The notes: a model not told the origin generated them from the letters alone. Counted from the first letter of the stretch, positions 1-8,359 are shown. The stretch is 64,000 nucleotides of DNA from Streptomyces syringium (GCF_017876625.1 NZ_JAGIOH010000001.1:1860001-1924000), one strand, 5' to 3'. Made by a program: numbers and translations.

Positions 1-82
1 GTACGGTCCGGTTTCAACCCGTATGAACAGGGATCGAGGGTAGACCGTGAAACACCGCCTGACCTGCACAGGAGGCCGGTCG

Positions 83-169
83 ATGAGCCGACAGCACGGA
101 ATCGGCCGGGGGCCCGGGGGTCGCCCTCCGGGCCGCGGCGCGAACGCCCCGCAGGAGGGCCGCCGATGA
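83..169 (+). CDS. 28-codon ORF overlapping the start of the TldE-like gene
   Basis: A short ATG ORF (28 residues, rich in Gly, Arg and Pro) has a good ribosome binding site: GGAGG at 71-75, seven bases before the ATG. Its TGA (167-169) overlaps the ATG (166) of the next gene in an ATGA arrangement. I recognise no domain. It may be a leader ORF that couples translation into tldE, or chance. The downstream gene also has its own GGAGG at about 153-157, which weakens the need for coupling. Confidence 0.35.
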   Translation: MSRQHGIGRGPGGRPPGRGANAPQEGRR

Positions 170-1569
170 GTCCTCGTCAGAACAAGCCGCACGAGATCGT
201 CGAGCGTGCCCTGGAGCTGTCCCGCACCGACGGCTGCGTCGTGATCGCGTCCGAGCGGTCGACGGCCAATCTCCGCTGGGCGGCCAACGCGCTCACCACC
301 AACGGCGTCACCCGGGGCCGCAGCGTCACCGTGATCGCGACCGTCGACGGCACCGAGGGCACGGCCTCGGGCGTCGTGTCCAGTTCGGCCGTCACGGCCG
401 CCGAGCTGGAGCCGCTGGTACGGGCCGCCGAGGCCGCCGCCCGGGACGCGGGGCCGGCCGAGGACGCCCAGCCGCTGGTCAGCGGCGTACCGCACTCCCC
501 CGCCTTCACCGAGGCGCCCGCCGAGACCTCCTCGGCGGTGTTCGACGCCTTCGCCCCGGCGCTCGGTGAGTCCTTCGCCCGTGCCCGCTCCGAGGCCCGC
601 GAGCTCTACGGCTTCGCCCACCACGAGGTCGTCTCCAGCTACGTGGGCACGTCCGCCGGGCTGCGGCTCCGCCACGACCAGCCCACCGGCACCCTGGAGG
701 TGAACGCCAAGTCCCCGGACCGGTCGCGCTCCGCCTGGGCCGGGCGGGCCACCCGGGACTTCCGTGACGTGGACCCGGCGGCGCTGGACGCCGAGCTGGC
801 GCGGCGGCTCGCCTGGGCCGAGCGGCGGGTGGAGCTGCCCGCCGGGCGGTACGAGACCCTGCTGCCGCCGACGGCCGTCGCCGATCTGCTGGTCTACCAG
901 CAGTGGTCGGCGGCGGCGCGGGACGCGGCGGAGGGCCGTACGGTCTTCTCCCGGCCCGGCGGTGGCACCCGGGTCGGCGAGAAGCTGTCGGGCCTGCCCC
1001 TGACGCTGCGCAGCGATCCGCGGGAGCCGGGGCTGGAGTGCGCGCCGTTCGTGCTCGCGAGCAGTTCGGGCGACGACGCGTCGGTCTTCGACAACGGTCT
1101 GCCGCTGGAGGCCACGGACTGGATCCGGGACGGGGTGCTGGAGCATCTGCTCACCACCCGCCACAGCGCCGGGCTGACGGATCTGCCGGTCACGCCGTTC
1201 ATCGACAACCTGGTCCTGGACGCGGGCGGCACCCGTTCGCTGGAGGAGATGGTCGCGGCGAGCGGGCACGACGGGCCGGCCCTGCTGCTGACCTGCCTGT
1301 GGTACATCCGCGAGGTCGACCCGGCGTCCCTGCTGCTGACCGGGCTGACCCGGGACGGGGTGTATCTGGTGGAGAAGGGCGAGGTCACCGCCGAGGTCAA
1401 CAACTTCCGCTTCAACGAGTCCCCGGTGAGCCTGCTCGGGCGGGCCACCGAGGCGGGACGCACCGAGCCGACGCTGCCGCGCGAGTGGGGCGACTACTTC
1501 ACCCGGGCGGCGATGCCCGCGCTGCGGATCCCGGACTTCAACATGAGCTCCGTGAGCCAGGGGGTGTGA
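166..1569 (+). CDS. tldE: TldD/PmbA (TldE-like) family protein
   Basis: 467 residues with the size and character of the TldD/TldE (PmbA) family of modified-peptide and antitoxin proteases. In the known heterodimer TldD carries the HExxxH zinc motif and TldE lacks it. I see no HExxxH here, which fits the TldE half. A TldD partner is not recognisable in the 165 bases upstream, so the usual tldD-tldE pair is either outside the window or separated. The start at 166 is supported by GGAGG about eight bases upstream and by the N-terminal sequence typical of Streptomyces homologues. Likely cytoplasmic. The assignment to the family is firm; its substrate is unknown. Confidence 0.85.
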   Translation: MSPRQNKPHEIVERALELSRTDGCVVIASERSTANLRWAANALTTNGVTRGRSVTVIATVDGTEGTASGVVSSSAVTAAELEPLVRAAEAAARDAGPAEDAQPLVSGVPHSPAFTEAPAETSSAVFDAFAPALGESFARARSEARELYGFAHHEVVSSYVGTSAGLRLRHDQPTGTLEVNAKSPDRSRSAWAGRATRDFRDVDPAALDAELARRLAWAERRVELPAGRYETLLPPTAVADLLVYQQWSAAARDAAEGRTVFSRPGGGTRVGEKLSGLPLTLRSDPREPGLECAPFVLASSSGDDASVFDNGLPLEATDWIRDGVLEHLLTTRHSAGLTDLPVTPFIDNLVLDAGGTRSLEEMVAASGHDGPALLLTCLWYIREVDPASLLLTGLTRDGVYLVEKGEVTAEVNNFRFNESPVSLLGRATEAGRTEPTLPREWGDYFTRAAMPALRIPDFNMSSVSQGV

Positions 1570-1605
1570 CCGCGAGGGGGCGGGGCCGGTCCGGACGGAC
1601 CCGAA

Positions 1606-1611
1606 TAGACT
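1606..1611 (+). promoter_or_regulatory. Candidate -10 box for tyrS
   Basis: TAGACT lies 73 bases before the tyrS ATG in the 114-bp gap after tldE and fits the actinomycete TANNNT -10 consensus. I see no clear -35 element. Confidence 0.35.
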
Positions 1612-1683
1612 GGCCCCCGTCCCTTCAACGATTCCTTCCTTACCCCTTCTTTCCCGTCAGTCCCCTCGATCCTCAGGAACGTC

Positions 1684-3096
1684 ATGACACGCCTCGGCGA
1701 ATCCGTCGCCCGCGCCAGCGAGATCCTCGCGCAGGACCTCTCCTCCGACCAGACCGTCCAGCGGCTGCTCACGGAGACGGGCTCGCGGCGCTATCTCGAC
1801 CTGACGGATCTGTCGGCACAGGAGCAGGCCGAGCTGATCGCCGCCCGTGCCGTCGAGGTGCTGCCGGGCGTGGAGAAGCTGACCCAGCGCATCGAGGAGC
1901 GGCGGGCGGCGGGCAAGGGCCTGCACGTCAAGCTGGGCATCGACCCGACGGCCGCCGATGTGCACCTCGGGCACACCGTGCCGATGATCGTCCTCAGCCG
2001 CTTCCAGCGCATGGGGCATGACGTCACGCTGCTCATCGGTGACTTCACCGCCAAGATCGGTGACCCGACGGGCCGTACGGCGGAGCGTCCGCCGCTGACC
2101 GACGACGACATCGCGGCGAACCTCGCGGGCTACCGTGAGCAGGTGCGGCCGTTCTTCGACTTCGAGAAGGTCCGCTTCCGGCAGAACAGCGAGTGGCTGG
2201 CGCCCTACACCTTCCCCGAGCTGCTCGGGCTGATGGCCCAGGTGCCGGTCTCGCAGCTGCTGCAGCGCGAGGACTTCCGCACCCGGCTGGCCGCCGGCTC
2301 CGGCCTGACCATGTCGGAGCTGCTCTACCCGATCGCGCAGGGCCTCGACTCGGTCGCGCTGGACTGCGACGTCGAGCTGGGCGGCGCCGACCAGCTGCTC
2401 AATCTGCAGATGGGCCGCAAGCTCATGGAGCTGCGCGGCCAGAAGCCGCAGCTCGTCGTCACGATGCCGCTGATCGAGGGCACGGACGGTACGGGCGCGA
2501 AGATGTCCAAGTCCAAGGGCAACTACGTCGGCCTGAGCGCCACCGCCGACGATGTCTTCGGCAAGATCATGTCCGTGCCGGACCGGCTGATGGAGCCGTA
2601 CCTGCGGGCCTGGACGGAGTGGACGGACGCCGAGATCGCGGCGGCCACCCGCCGGATCGAGGAGAAGTCGCTGCACCCGATGGACCTCAAGAAGGTCCTC
2701 GCGGGCGAGGTCGTGGCGGCGCTGTACGGCGTCGAGGCGGCGATGTCGGCGCGCGCCGGATTCGTCGCGCAGTTCTCGAAGAAGAGCTTCACCGACGTCG
2801 GGACGCTGCCGGTGGTGGAGCTGGCGGAGCACGGCGCCGAGGCCGCGACGACCGTGCTCAGCAAGGTGCTGGGGTTCCAGCCCAGCGCCTCGGCGGCCCG
2901 CCGGGTCGCCAAGCAGAACGGGCTGCGGCTCGTCGTGGAGTCGGCCGCCGGCCAGGAGGCGATCGTGCTCGCCGAGGCCGAGGCGATCCGCCCGCTGGGC
3001 GAGGTGGTCGGTGAGACGCTGGCGAAGCTGGGCACCTCCGGTGCGGAGGTCACGGTGTACCTCAAGGCCGGGCGGAAGATCGCGGAGCTGCGCTAG
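1684..3096 (+). CDS. tyrS: Tyrosyl-tRNA synthetase
   Basis: 470-residue class I aminoacyl-tRNA synthetase that charges tRNA-Tyr in the cytoplasm. The HIGH-type signature is HLGH at residues 94-97 (inside GIDPTAADVHLGHT) and the KMSKS loop is at about 273-277, followed by the anticodon-binding region and a C-terminal S4-like RNA-binding segment. The GIDPTAADVHLGHT wording resembles the TyrZ-type subgroup of bacterial TyrRS more than the E. coli type. ATG at 1684 follows GGAACGTC, a weak ribosome site. The gene ends in TAG, which is fused to the dispersed repeat module that follows. A strong hairpin at 3204-3230 separates it from the convergent gene. Confidence 0.95.
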   Translation: MTRLGESVARASEILAQDLSSDQTVQRLLTETGSRRYLDLTDLSAQEQAELIAARAVEVLPGVEKLTQRIEERRAAGKGLHVKLGIDPTAADVHLGHTVPMIVLSRFQRMGHDVTLLIGDFTAKIGDPTGRTAERPPLTDDDIAANLAGYREQVRPFFDFEKVRFRQNSEWLAPYTFPELLGLMAQVPVSQLLQREDFRTRLAAGSGLTMSELLYPIAQGLDSVALDCDVELGGADQLLNLQMGRKLMELRGQKPQLVVTMPLIEGTDGTGAKMSKSKGNYVGLSATADDVFGKIMSVPDRLMEPYLRAWTEWTDAEIAAATRRIEEKSLHPMDLKKVLAGEVVAALYGVEAAMSARAGFVAQFSKKSFTDVGTLPVVELAEHGAEAATTVLSKVLGFQPSASAARRVAKQNGLRLVVESAAGQEAIVLAEAEAIRPLGEVVGETLAKLGTSGAEVTVYLKAGRKIAELR

Positions 3097-3170
3097 GCCT
3101 GTCCGGCGGATCGTGGGGTGCACCTCCGCTGCGCGGCGGTGTCCTCAAGCGCCGGACGGGCTGGTTTTGG
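3094..3170 (+). repeat. Dispersed palindromic repeat, copy A
   Basis: It begins at the tyrS stop codon with TAGGCCTGTCCGGCGGATC (3094-3112) and continues through a GC-rich stretch to GTCCTCAAGCGCCGGACGGG (3141-3160). The first module recurs after other genes' stop codons. The second is shared with copies near 22870 and 38835. The segment around 3118-3150, read in reverse, matches the right flank of the copy at 38874-38903. Confidence 0.75.
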
Positions 3171-3203
3171 CCGGCCTCAGCCGAATCAGTAAAGACAGGC
3201 CGT

Positions 3204-3230
3204 GGGCGGCCGTGCGGCGCACGGCCGCCC
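3204..3230. terminator. Bidirectional terminator between tyrS and the GlsB-like gene
   Basis: Perfect 12-bp arms GGGCGGCCGTGC (3204-3215) and GCACGGCCGCCC (3219-3230) around a 3-nt loop, lying between two convergent genes. Confidence 0.75.
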
Positions 3231-3269
3231 TCGGCTTTCCCCGCCTGGACCCGCTCGGGGCCCGCCCGC

Positions 3270-3551
3270 TCAGGCGGCCCGTCGGCCGCCTCCGCCGCGC
3301 ATCCCGACCCACAACCGGTCGCCGACCGCGACGACGATCACCGCGCCGAGGAGTTGGAGCAGGTGCCGGCCCCAGTCGACGCCCTTGGTCTCGTTGATGC
3401 CCAGTCCGGTGGCCGCCCAGTTGCCGAGAACGCTGCCGATCATGCCGAAGATGACCGTCAGCCAGAGCGGGATCTGCTGTTTGCCCGGCAGGATCGCCTT
3501 GGCGATCAGGCCCAGGACCAGACCGACGATGATGGCCCACAACCAGCTCAT
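3270..3551 (-). CDS. GlsB/YeaQ/YmgE-family stress membrane protein
   Basis: 93-residue integral membrane protein with about three hydrophobic glycine-rich helices, opening with MSWLWAIIVGLVLGLIAKAI. This is the pattern of the YeaQ/GlsB (transglycosylase-associated) family. Such proteins are linked to general envelope or acid stress, but their biochemical role is not known. The ATG at 3551 is chosen over longer in-frame starts because GGAGG lies five to six bases upstream. It ends with a basic GGGGRR tail on the cytoplasmic side. Convergent with tyrS and divergent from the DUF3099-type gene. Confidence 0.85.
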   Translation of the reverse strand: MSWLWAIIVGLVLGLIAKAILPGKQQIPLWLTVIFGMIGSVLGNWAATGLGINETKGVDWGRHLLQLLGAVIVVAVGDRLWVGMRGGGGRRAA

Positions 3552-3711
3552 GTCGCCTCCTTCGAAGCGCGATGTGGCGTGCTCCGCCATTCTGGGGCCG
3601 CCACCCATACGGCGCACGTCGGAGCCGCCTGTACGGCGTATGGCGGCGACGGTGGTGGGCGGGGCGCGCGGTGGGCGGGCACCCGCTCTCGTCGCGCGGG
3701 TGGGCGCGGCG

Positions 3712-3717
3712 TAACGT
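3712..3717 (+). promoter_or_regulatory. Candidate -10 box for the DUF3099-type gene
   Basis: TAACGT lies about 53 bases before the proposed start at 3770 and fits TANNNT. No clear -35 element is seen. Confidence 0.35.
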
Positions 3718-3769
3718 TGAAGAGGTCCTGGACACGGGGGCCGTCGGCACAGTGGGCGGATGGTGGAAC

Positions 3770-4147
3770 ATGATGCGGAAGCACGGTGGTACGGCGGTAT
3801 TCCGGATCACCGGGGCTCGGCAGGGTCTCGCGGAGGACGTGCGGGGCCGTCAGCGTCGGTATGTGATCTCGATGCTCATCCGCACCCTCTCCGTGATACT
3901 CACCGTGGTGCTGTGGAATATCGAGCGCCATGTGGCCATCGGAACGCTGGTCCTGGGCGCGGTGCTGCCCTATGTGGCCGTGGTGATCGCCAACGCGGGC
4001 CGGGAGAACGCCCCTTCGCTGCCCGGAACGTTCGTTCCGGCGCCGACCCGCCCGGTGCTGATGTCAGGTCCGACACACCCCCCTGCGGAATCCGCTCCGG
4101 AAGCAAAACCTTCCGGGCGGGCTGATCAAGGCCGTGACCACGGCTGA
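3770..4147 (+). CDS. DUF3099-type small membrane protein
   Basis: 125-residue protein. A short basic N-terminus (FRITGARQGLAEDVRGRQRR) precedes two adjacent hydrophobic helices (about residues 30-72) and a hydrophilic Pro-rich tail. This is the DUF3099 pattern of actinobacteria; function unknown. The start is uncertain: ATG at 3770, ATG at 3773 and GTG at 3752 are all in frame and none has a strong ribosome site. I chose 3770 by similarity to remembered homologues that begin just before the KHGG/ITGAR segment. Divergent from the GlsB-like gene. Confidence 0.7.
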   Translation: MMRKHGGTAVFRITGARQGLAEDVRGRQRRYVISMLIRTLSVILTVVLWNIERHVAIGTLVLGAVLPYVAVVIANAGRENAPSLPGTFVPAPTRPVLMSGPTHPPAESAPEAKPSGRADQGRDHG

Positions 4148-4185
4148 TACGGCGGGCCCGAAAAACAGTCCGCCGGGTCGTCTGC

Positions 4186-4204
4186 AAAGCTCAAGAAAAG
4201 CTCA
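4186..4204. repeat. Two direct AAAGCTCA repeats one helical turn apart
   Basis: AAAGCTCA at 4186-4193 and again at 4197-4204, 11 bp from start to start, in the 215-bp gap before the gene at 4363. This could be a tandem activator or repressor site; no factor is identified. Confidence 0.4.
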
Positions 4205-4362
4205 GATCAATCATGTGGTTCGGTGCCCTATGACAGGCACCCCGTGACATACTTCGTAAGCGCTCCGCATCCCCCGTCGGAGCGACAGACCGACGCCGGG
4301 CGGCTCCCCCCGTGGCTGCCCGGCGTCGCCATGTCCGGCCGGGCTTGATTACAGTCTGGGGG

Positions 4363-4587
4363 GTGAACTCCCCTGATACTGCCGTGATCTGCTCCGCCAA
4401 GGGCTGCCGTGCCGCAGCGGTGTGGGTGCTGGCGTGGAACAACCCCAAGCTGCACACCCCCGAGCGACGCAAGACCTGGCTCGCCTGCGACGAACACCGC
4501 GAACATCTGTCCAACTTTCTGGATCTGCGCGGTTTTCTCAAAGACGTGGTCACGCTGGAGGAGTGGGAGGCGTCCCCTCACCATTAG
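4363..4587 (+). CDS. Conserved small Streptomyces protein, function unknown
   Basis: 74-residue soluble protein with ICSAKGCRAAAVWVLAWNNP near the start and a later WLACDEHREH segment. The Cys and His spacing (CxxxxC ... CxxH) suggests a small zinc-binding fold. Homologues are common in Streptomyces and are sometimes labelled acetone carboxylase, which I regard as a spurious transfer. GTG at 4363 is chosen because a TANNNT box (TACAGT, 4350-4355) sits seven bases upstream, the spacing of a leaderless transcript; a longer in-frame GTG at 4312 has no such support. Convergent with moaA. Confidence 0.75.
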   Translation: MNSPDTAVICSAKGCRAAAVWVLAWNNPKLHTPERRKTWLACDEHREHLSNFLDLRGFLKDVVTLEEWEASPHH

Positions 4588-4618
4588 GCTTCGCCGATAA
4601 AAGCGCACTCACCGATAA

Positions 4619-4636
4619 GCCGGGCTTTGGCCCGGC
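4619..4636. terminator. Hairpin between convergent small gene and moaA
   Basis: Perfect 7-bp arms GCCGGGC / GCCCGGC around TTTG, followed by AATTA on the plus strand. It lies in the 72-bp gap between two convergent genes. Confidence 0.65.
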
Positions 4637-4659
4637 AATTACCCGGTGAAATGCTGGAT

Positions 4660-5649
4660 TCACCCCCCGATCGCCGACATCGGGCGCTGCGGCTGGAGGA
4701 AGGCGGGGTCGTCCAGGCCCGAGCCGGCTTTTTTGGTCGTGGTCGCCAGTCGCCACAGCCGGGCGATCTCCGCGTCCGGGGCCCCGGAGCGCAGGGCTCC
4801 GCGCAGATCCGACTCCTCCCGTGCGAACAGGCAGGTGCGGATCTGGCCGTCTGCGGTCAGCCGGGTGCGGTCGCAGGCCGCGCAGAACGGGCGGGTGACG
4901 GAGGCGATGACGCCGACGCGGGCCGGGCCGCCGTCGACGAGCCAGCGCTCGGCGGGCGCGGCGCCGCGCTCGTCCTCGGCCTCCGGGGTGAGGTCGAAAC
5001 GGGTGCGCAGGCTGCTCAGGATGGACTGGGCGGTGATCATCCCGTCGCGCTTCCAGCCGTGCTGGGCGTCGAGCGGCATCTGCTCGATGAAGCGCAGTTC
5101 GTAGTCGTGCTCGACGGCCCAGGCCAGCAGGTCGGGCGCCTCGTCGTCGTTGAGGCCGGGCATCAGGACGGCGTTGACCTTGACCGGGGTGAGCCCGGCG
5201 GCGTGGGCGGCGGCGAGGCCGTCCAGCACGTCCTGGTGGCGCTTGCGCCGGGTCAGGGTCGCGAAAACCTCGGGGCGCAGCGTGTCGAGGGAGACGTTGA
5301 CGCGGTCCAGCCCCGCCGCCTTGAGCGCCGCGGCGGTGCGCCCGAGGCCGATGCCGTTGGTCGTGAGGGACAGCCGGGGGCGGGGGGTGAGCGCGGCGCA
5401 GCGCTCGACGAGGCCGACGAGGCCGGGGCGGAGCAGGGGCTCGCCGCCGGTGAAGCGGACTTCGGTGACGCCGAGGTCGGTGACGGCGATGCGGACGAGG
5501 CGGACGATCTCGTCGTCGGTGAGCAGGTCCGGCTTGGCGAGCCACTGCAGTCCCTCTTCGGGCATGCAGTAGGTGCAGCGCAGATTGCACCGGTCGGTCA
5601 GGGAGACGCGCAGGTCCGTGGCCACGCGACCGTAGGTGTCGATGAGCAC
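4660..5649 (-). CDS. moaA: GTP 3',8-cyclase MoaA
   Basis: 329-residue radical SAM enzyme for the first step of molybdenum cofactor synthesis (GTP to 3',8-cyclo-GTP, with MoaC). The N-terminal cluster motif is C21-x3-C25-x2-C28 (TDRCNLRCTYC). The glycine motif EVRFTGGEPLLRP follows, and the second cluster cysteines are in FCAACDRTRL...RTC near the C-terminus. It ends in the family's GG tail (MSAIGG), needed for activity in known MoaA proteins. The GTG at 5649 has GGAGG about nine bases upstream. Other moa genes are not in the window. Confidence 0.95.
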   Translation of the reverse strand: MLIDTYGRVATDLRVSLTDRCNLRCTYCMPEEGLQWLAKPDLLTDDEIVRLVRIAVTDLGVTEVRFTGGEPLLRPGLVGLVERCAALTPRPRLSLTTNGIGLGRTAAALKAAGLDRVNVSLDTLRPEVFATLTRRKRHQDVLDGLAAAHAAGLTPVKVNAVLMPGLNDDEAPDLLAWAVEHDYELRFIEQMPLDAQHGWKRDGMITAQSILSSLRTRFDLTPEAEDERGAAPAERWLVDGGPARVGVIASVTRPFCAACDRTRLTADGQIRTCLFAREESDLRGALRSGAPDAEIARLWRLATTTKKAGSGLDDPAFLQPQRPMSAIGG

Positions 5650-5785
5650 GGCAGGGCCCCTCCCGGGACTGGAACGGTAGTTCGTTCAATTGTTCCGCAG
5701 CGTACGCGATGGCCTCGGCCTTCAACAGTTCGTTGACGCGGGCGTACGGACCGGGTCCGGGGAGGGGCCGTGGTGGCGGGGTGGG

Positions 5786-7477
5786 TCAGTGCGCTCCGAA
5801 GCCGGTCAGGGAGCGGACCTCCAGTTCGGCGTACTTCTTCGCGTCCGGGGCCTCGCGGGAGAGCAGCGATCCCAGCCAGCCGAGCAGGAAGCCGAGCGGG
5901 ATGGAGACCAGGCCCGGGTTGGCGAGGGGGAAGTAGTCGAAGTCCATGCCGGGGAAGAGCGCCTTCTCATTGCCGGAGAGGACCGGGGAGAAGATCACCA
6001 GGGTGACGGAGGAGATCAGTCCGCCATAGATCGACCAGAGGGCACCCTGGGTGGTGAAGCGCTTCCAGAAGAGGCTGTAGAGGATCGTCGGGAGGTTGGC
6101 GGAGGCCGCGACCGCGAAGGCGAGGGCGACCAGGGCGGCCGCGTTGAGCCGGTGGGCGAAGATGCCGAGCACGATGGAGACCGCGCCGATGGCGACGGCC
6201 GCGAACTTCGCGGTGAGGATCTCCTCCTTCTCGCTGGTCTTCCCCTTGCGGATGACATTGGCCCACAGGTCGTGGGCGAAGGACGCCGAGGAGGCGAGGG
6301 TGAGCCCCGCGACCACCGCAAGGATCGTCGCGAAGGCCACGGCCGAGATCACGGCGAGCAGGATCGCGCCGCCGGTGGAGCCGGCGCCGCCGCCGATCTC
6401 CTGCGCGAGCAGCGGCGCGGCGGTGTTGCCGGACTCGTTCGACGCGATGATCTTCTTGGGGCCGACCAGGGCGGCGGCCCCGAAGCCGAGGGCGATGGTC
6501 ATCAGATAGAAGGCACCGATGATGCCGATCGCCCAGTTCACCGACTTACGGGCGGCCTTGGCGGTCGGCACGGTGTAGAAGCGGATCAGGATGTGCGGCA
6601 GACCGGCCGTGCCGAGGACGAGCGCGATACCGAGCGAGATGAAGTTGAGCTTGGAGGTGCCGTCCTTGCCGTACTGGAGACCGGGTTCGAGGAAGGCCCT
6701 GCCCTTGCCGCTCTCCTTGGCCGCTTCACCGAGAAGAGTGGAGATGTTCCAGTTGAACTTGGTGAGCACGAGGACGGTGATGAGCAAGGTGCCCGCGATG
6801 AGCAGAACGGCCTTGACGATCTGCACCCAGGTCGTGCCCTTCATTCCGCCGATGGTCACGTAGAGCACCATCACCACGCCGACCAGGGCGATGATCCAGC
6901 GCCTGGAGCCCTCGCCGGTGGCGCCGAGCAGCAGCGCGACGAGCGCTCCCGCGCCGACCATCTGGGCGAGCAGATAGAAGATCGAGACGACGATGGTGGA
7001 GGTGCCGGCGGCGGTGCGTACGGGCCGCTGCCGCAGGCGGTAGGCGAGCACGTCGGCCATGGTGAAGCGGCCGGAGTTGCGCAGCGGCTCGGCGACGAGC
7101 AGCAGGGCGACCAGCCAGGCGACGAGGAAGCCGATGGAGTACAGGAAGCCGTCGTAGCCGAAGAGCGCGATGGCGCCGGCGATACCGAGGAAGGACGCGG
7201 CGGACATGTAGTCGCCGGAAATGGCCAGGCCGTTCTGGAAGCCCGTGAAGGACCGGCCGCCCGCGTAGAAGTCGGTGGCGTCCTTCGTCTGCCGGCCCGC
7301 CCAGACGGTGATGGCGAGGGTCGCGGCGACGAAGACGGAGAACAACGTGATGATCAGTGTGCGGTGGTCACTGGCGGCCGCGGCGGCGAGCGGCTGTGCC
7401 AGGGACAGCCCCGTTGCGGGGTCGGCGCCCGCGGCGGAACCGATTCCGCTACTGACAGCGGTCATGACGGCACTCAC
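5786..7477 (-). CDS. actP: Sodium:solute symporter, ActP (cation/acetate) type
   Basis: 563 residues, about 13 transmembrane helices, of the SSS family. The GLAISGDYMSAASFLGIAGA segment after the first helices is characteristic of the acetate permease ActP branch. It probably imports acetate or related short carboxylates with Na+. The start is GTG at 7477, whose GTGA overlaps the TGA of the upstream DUF485 gene, with GGAGG seven bases before it; the ATG at 7465 is too far from that site. Co-transcribed and probably translationally coupled with the DUF485 gene, the usual yjcH-actP arrangement. A second GGAGG-less start further upstream is unlikely. Confidence 0.9.
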   Translation of the reverse strand: MSAVMTAVSSGIGSAAGADPATGLSLAQPLAAAAASDHRTLIITLFSVFVAATLAITVWAGRQTKDATDFYAGGRSFTGFQNGLAISGDYMSAASFLGIAGAIALFGYDGFLYSIGFLVAWLVALLLVAEPLRNSGRFTMADVLAYRLRQRPVRTAAGTSTIVVSIFYLLAQMVGAGALVALLLGATGEGSRRWIIALVGVVMVLYVTIGGMKGTTWVQIVKAVLLIAGTLLITVLVLTKFNWNISTLLGEAAKESGKGRAFLEPGLQYGKDGTSKLNFISLGIALVLGTAGLPHILIRFYTVPTAKAARKSVNWAIGIIGAFYLMTIALGFGAAALVGPKKIIASNESGNTAAPLLAQEIGGGAGSTGGAILLAVISAVAFATILAVVAGLTLASSASFAHDLWANVIRKGKTSEKEEILTAKFAAVAIGAVSIVLGIFAHRLNAAALVALAFAVAASANLPTILYSLFWKRFTTQGALWSIYGGLISSVTLVIFSPVLSGNEKALFPGMDFDYFPLANPGLVSIPLGFLLGWLGSLLSREAPDAKKYAELEVRSLTGFGAH

Positions 7478-7827
7478 TTCGAGGCCTCCAGACCGGCCTT
7501 GAGGGCCTCCGCCTTGGGGTCGATCTTCGCGGCGGCGTGCCGGGAGTACCACCAGGCGATGAGGAAGGTGGTGAGGAACTGGGCCAGCCCGAAGACGAAG
7601 GCGATGTTGATATTGCCGACCACGGTGGTGCCCATGAAATCGCCCGCGAAGTTGGAGAGCAGGACGTACAGCAGGTACCAGGCGACGAAGGCCACGGTGA
7701 GGGGGAAGGCGAAGGACCGGTGGGACCGGCGCAGTTCACCGAATTCGGCGCTCGACTGGACCTTGGTGAAGCGGTCGGCGCAACCGGGTTCGTCCGGCTC
7801 CTGGGTGATGGTTGGTGCGGTGTCCAC
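7474..7827 (-). CDS. DUF485 membrane protein (YjcH-like)
   Basis: 117 residues with two transmembrane helices (FPLTVAFVAWYLLYVLLSNF and a second ending in FLIAWWYSRHA) and a cytoplasmic N-terminus. This is the DUF485 family that nearly always precedes acetate-type symporters; its role in transport is unproven. GTG at 7827 follows AGGAGA at good spacing. It is the first gene of a two-gene operon, overlapping actP by 4 nt. The upstream region carries a CRP-like palindrome at the putative transcription start. Confidence 0.9.
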   Translation of the reverse strand: MDTAPTITQEPDEPGCADRFTKVQSSAEFGELRRSHRSFAFPLTVAFVAWYLLYVLLSNFAGDFMGTTVVGNINIAFVFGLAQFLTTFLIAWWYSRHAAAKIDPKAEALKAGLEASK

Positions 7828-7869
7828 GGTCTCTCCTGACGAGGGGGTGCGAGGCGCGAGCCGTCAGCG

Positions 7870-7901
7870 GTGATCCAGAAGGTGATCCGAGCTTGTGATC
7901 C
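7870..7901. repeat. Three GTGATCC direct repeats
   Basis: GTGATCC occurs at 7870-7876, 7882-7888 and 7895-7901 (12 and 13 bp apart), with a related GTGATC at 7946-7951. The third is the left half of the CRP-like palindrome. Confidence 0.6.
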
Positions 7902-7909
7902 GAATCACG
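7894..7909. promoter_or_regulatory. CRP-like operator before DUF485-actP
   Basis: TGTGA-N6-TCACG (7894-7909) is one base from the classic CRP half-site pair TGTGA-N6-TCACA. A minus-strand -10 candidate TACGAT (7916 to 7911) puts the site at or just after the transcription start, a position usually seen for repressors. Confidence 0.55.
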
Positions 7910-8359
7910 CATCGTAGAGGGGTGCCGTGGTATTGCGACAGAGGGGTGATCGGCGAATTTGACATCAGCCGCCGTGTGAGGCAATACCGGCCGCCCGCCG
8001 TGTCGTTGACCCTGATGTGAGCACTGCGCCGCCCCCTCCCCCGCCGCCGCCCGGCCGGCGCCCGTTCGGAATCGTCAGGCTGACGGAGCCGATAGCGGCG
8101 GTGCGGACCGGCCGGCCGGCCGCCATCCCGACGGCCGGCCGCTGGTACGGGCCGCGGGTGCCGCTGCCGCCGCTGAGCATCGACACGCTGCGCGGTCCGG
8201 GCATCCCTTCCTGAGGATCCGGGCATCTCTCCTTGAAGGAACGGGCAGCCTTTCCTGAGGAACGGGCTCCGGTTCCGCCTCCACCATCTGACATCACGTC
8301 ACCGGGCTCGGCACTACGGCGGCATGACGATGTCTCCCGCTCTTAGTTCCAGGAATTCA

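Larger units (their letters stand above)
7828..8343. other. Intergenic region between the actP operon and the subtilase promoter
   Basis: About 500 bp between divergent units. It contains the CRP-like site and GTGATCC repeats near 7870-7951. Beyond these I see GC-rich, low-complexity sequence (poly-Pro coding potential around 8025-8055) with no convincing gene and no clear terminator. Confidence 0.5.

Noticed and set aside
4363..4587. Acetone carboxylase annotation for the small protein
   Set aside because: 74 residues is far smaller than any acetone carboxylase subunit with catalytic function; the name appears to be a transferred label.
5600..5725. Short minus-strand frame MKAEAIAYAAEQLNELPF... 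upstream of moaA
   Set aside because: It runs into moaA out of frame and becomes compositionally biased. Start is TTG without a ribosome site.
5690..7873. Long plus-strand frame opposite actP
   Set aside because: Low-complexity Gly/Asp/Glu-rich translation, antisense to a clear transporter.
8017..8214. Pro-rich ORF MSTAPPPPPPPPGRRPF...
   Set aside because: No ribosome site, no leaderless box at the right spacing and low-complexity sequence; not supported as a gene.
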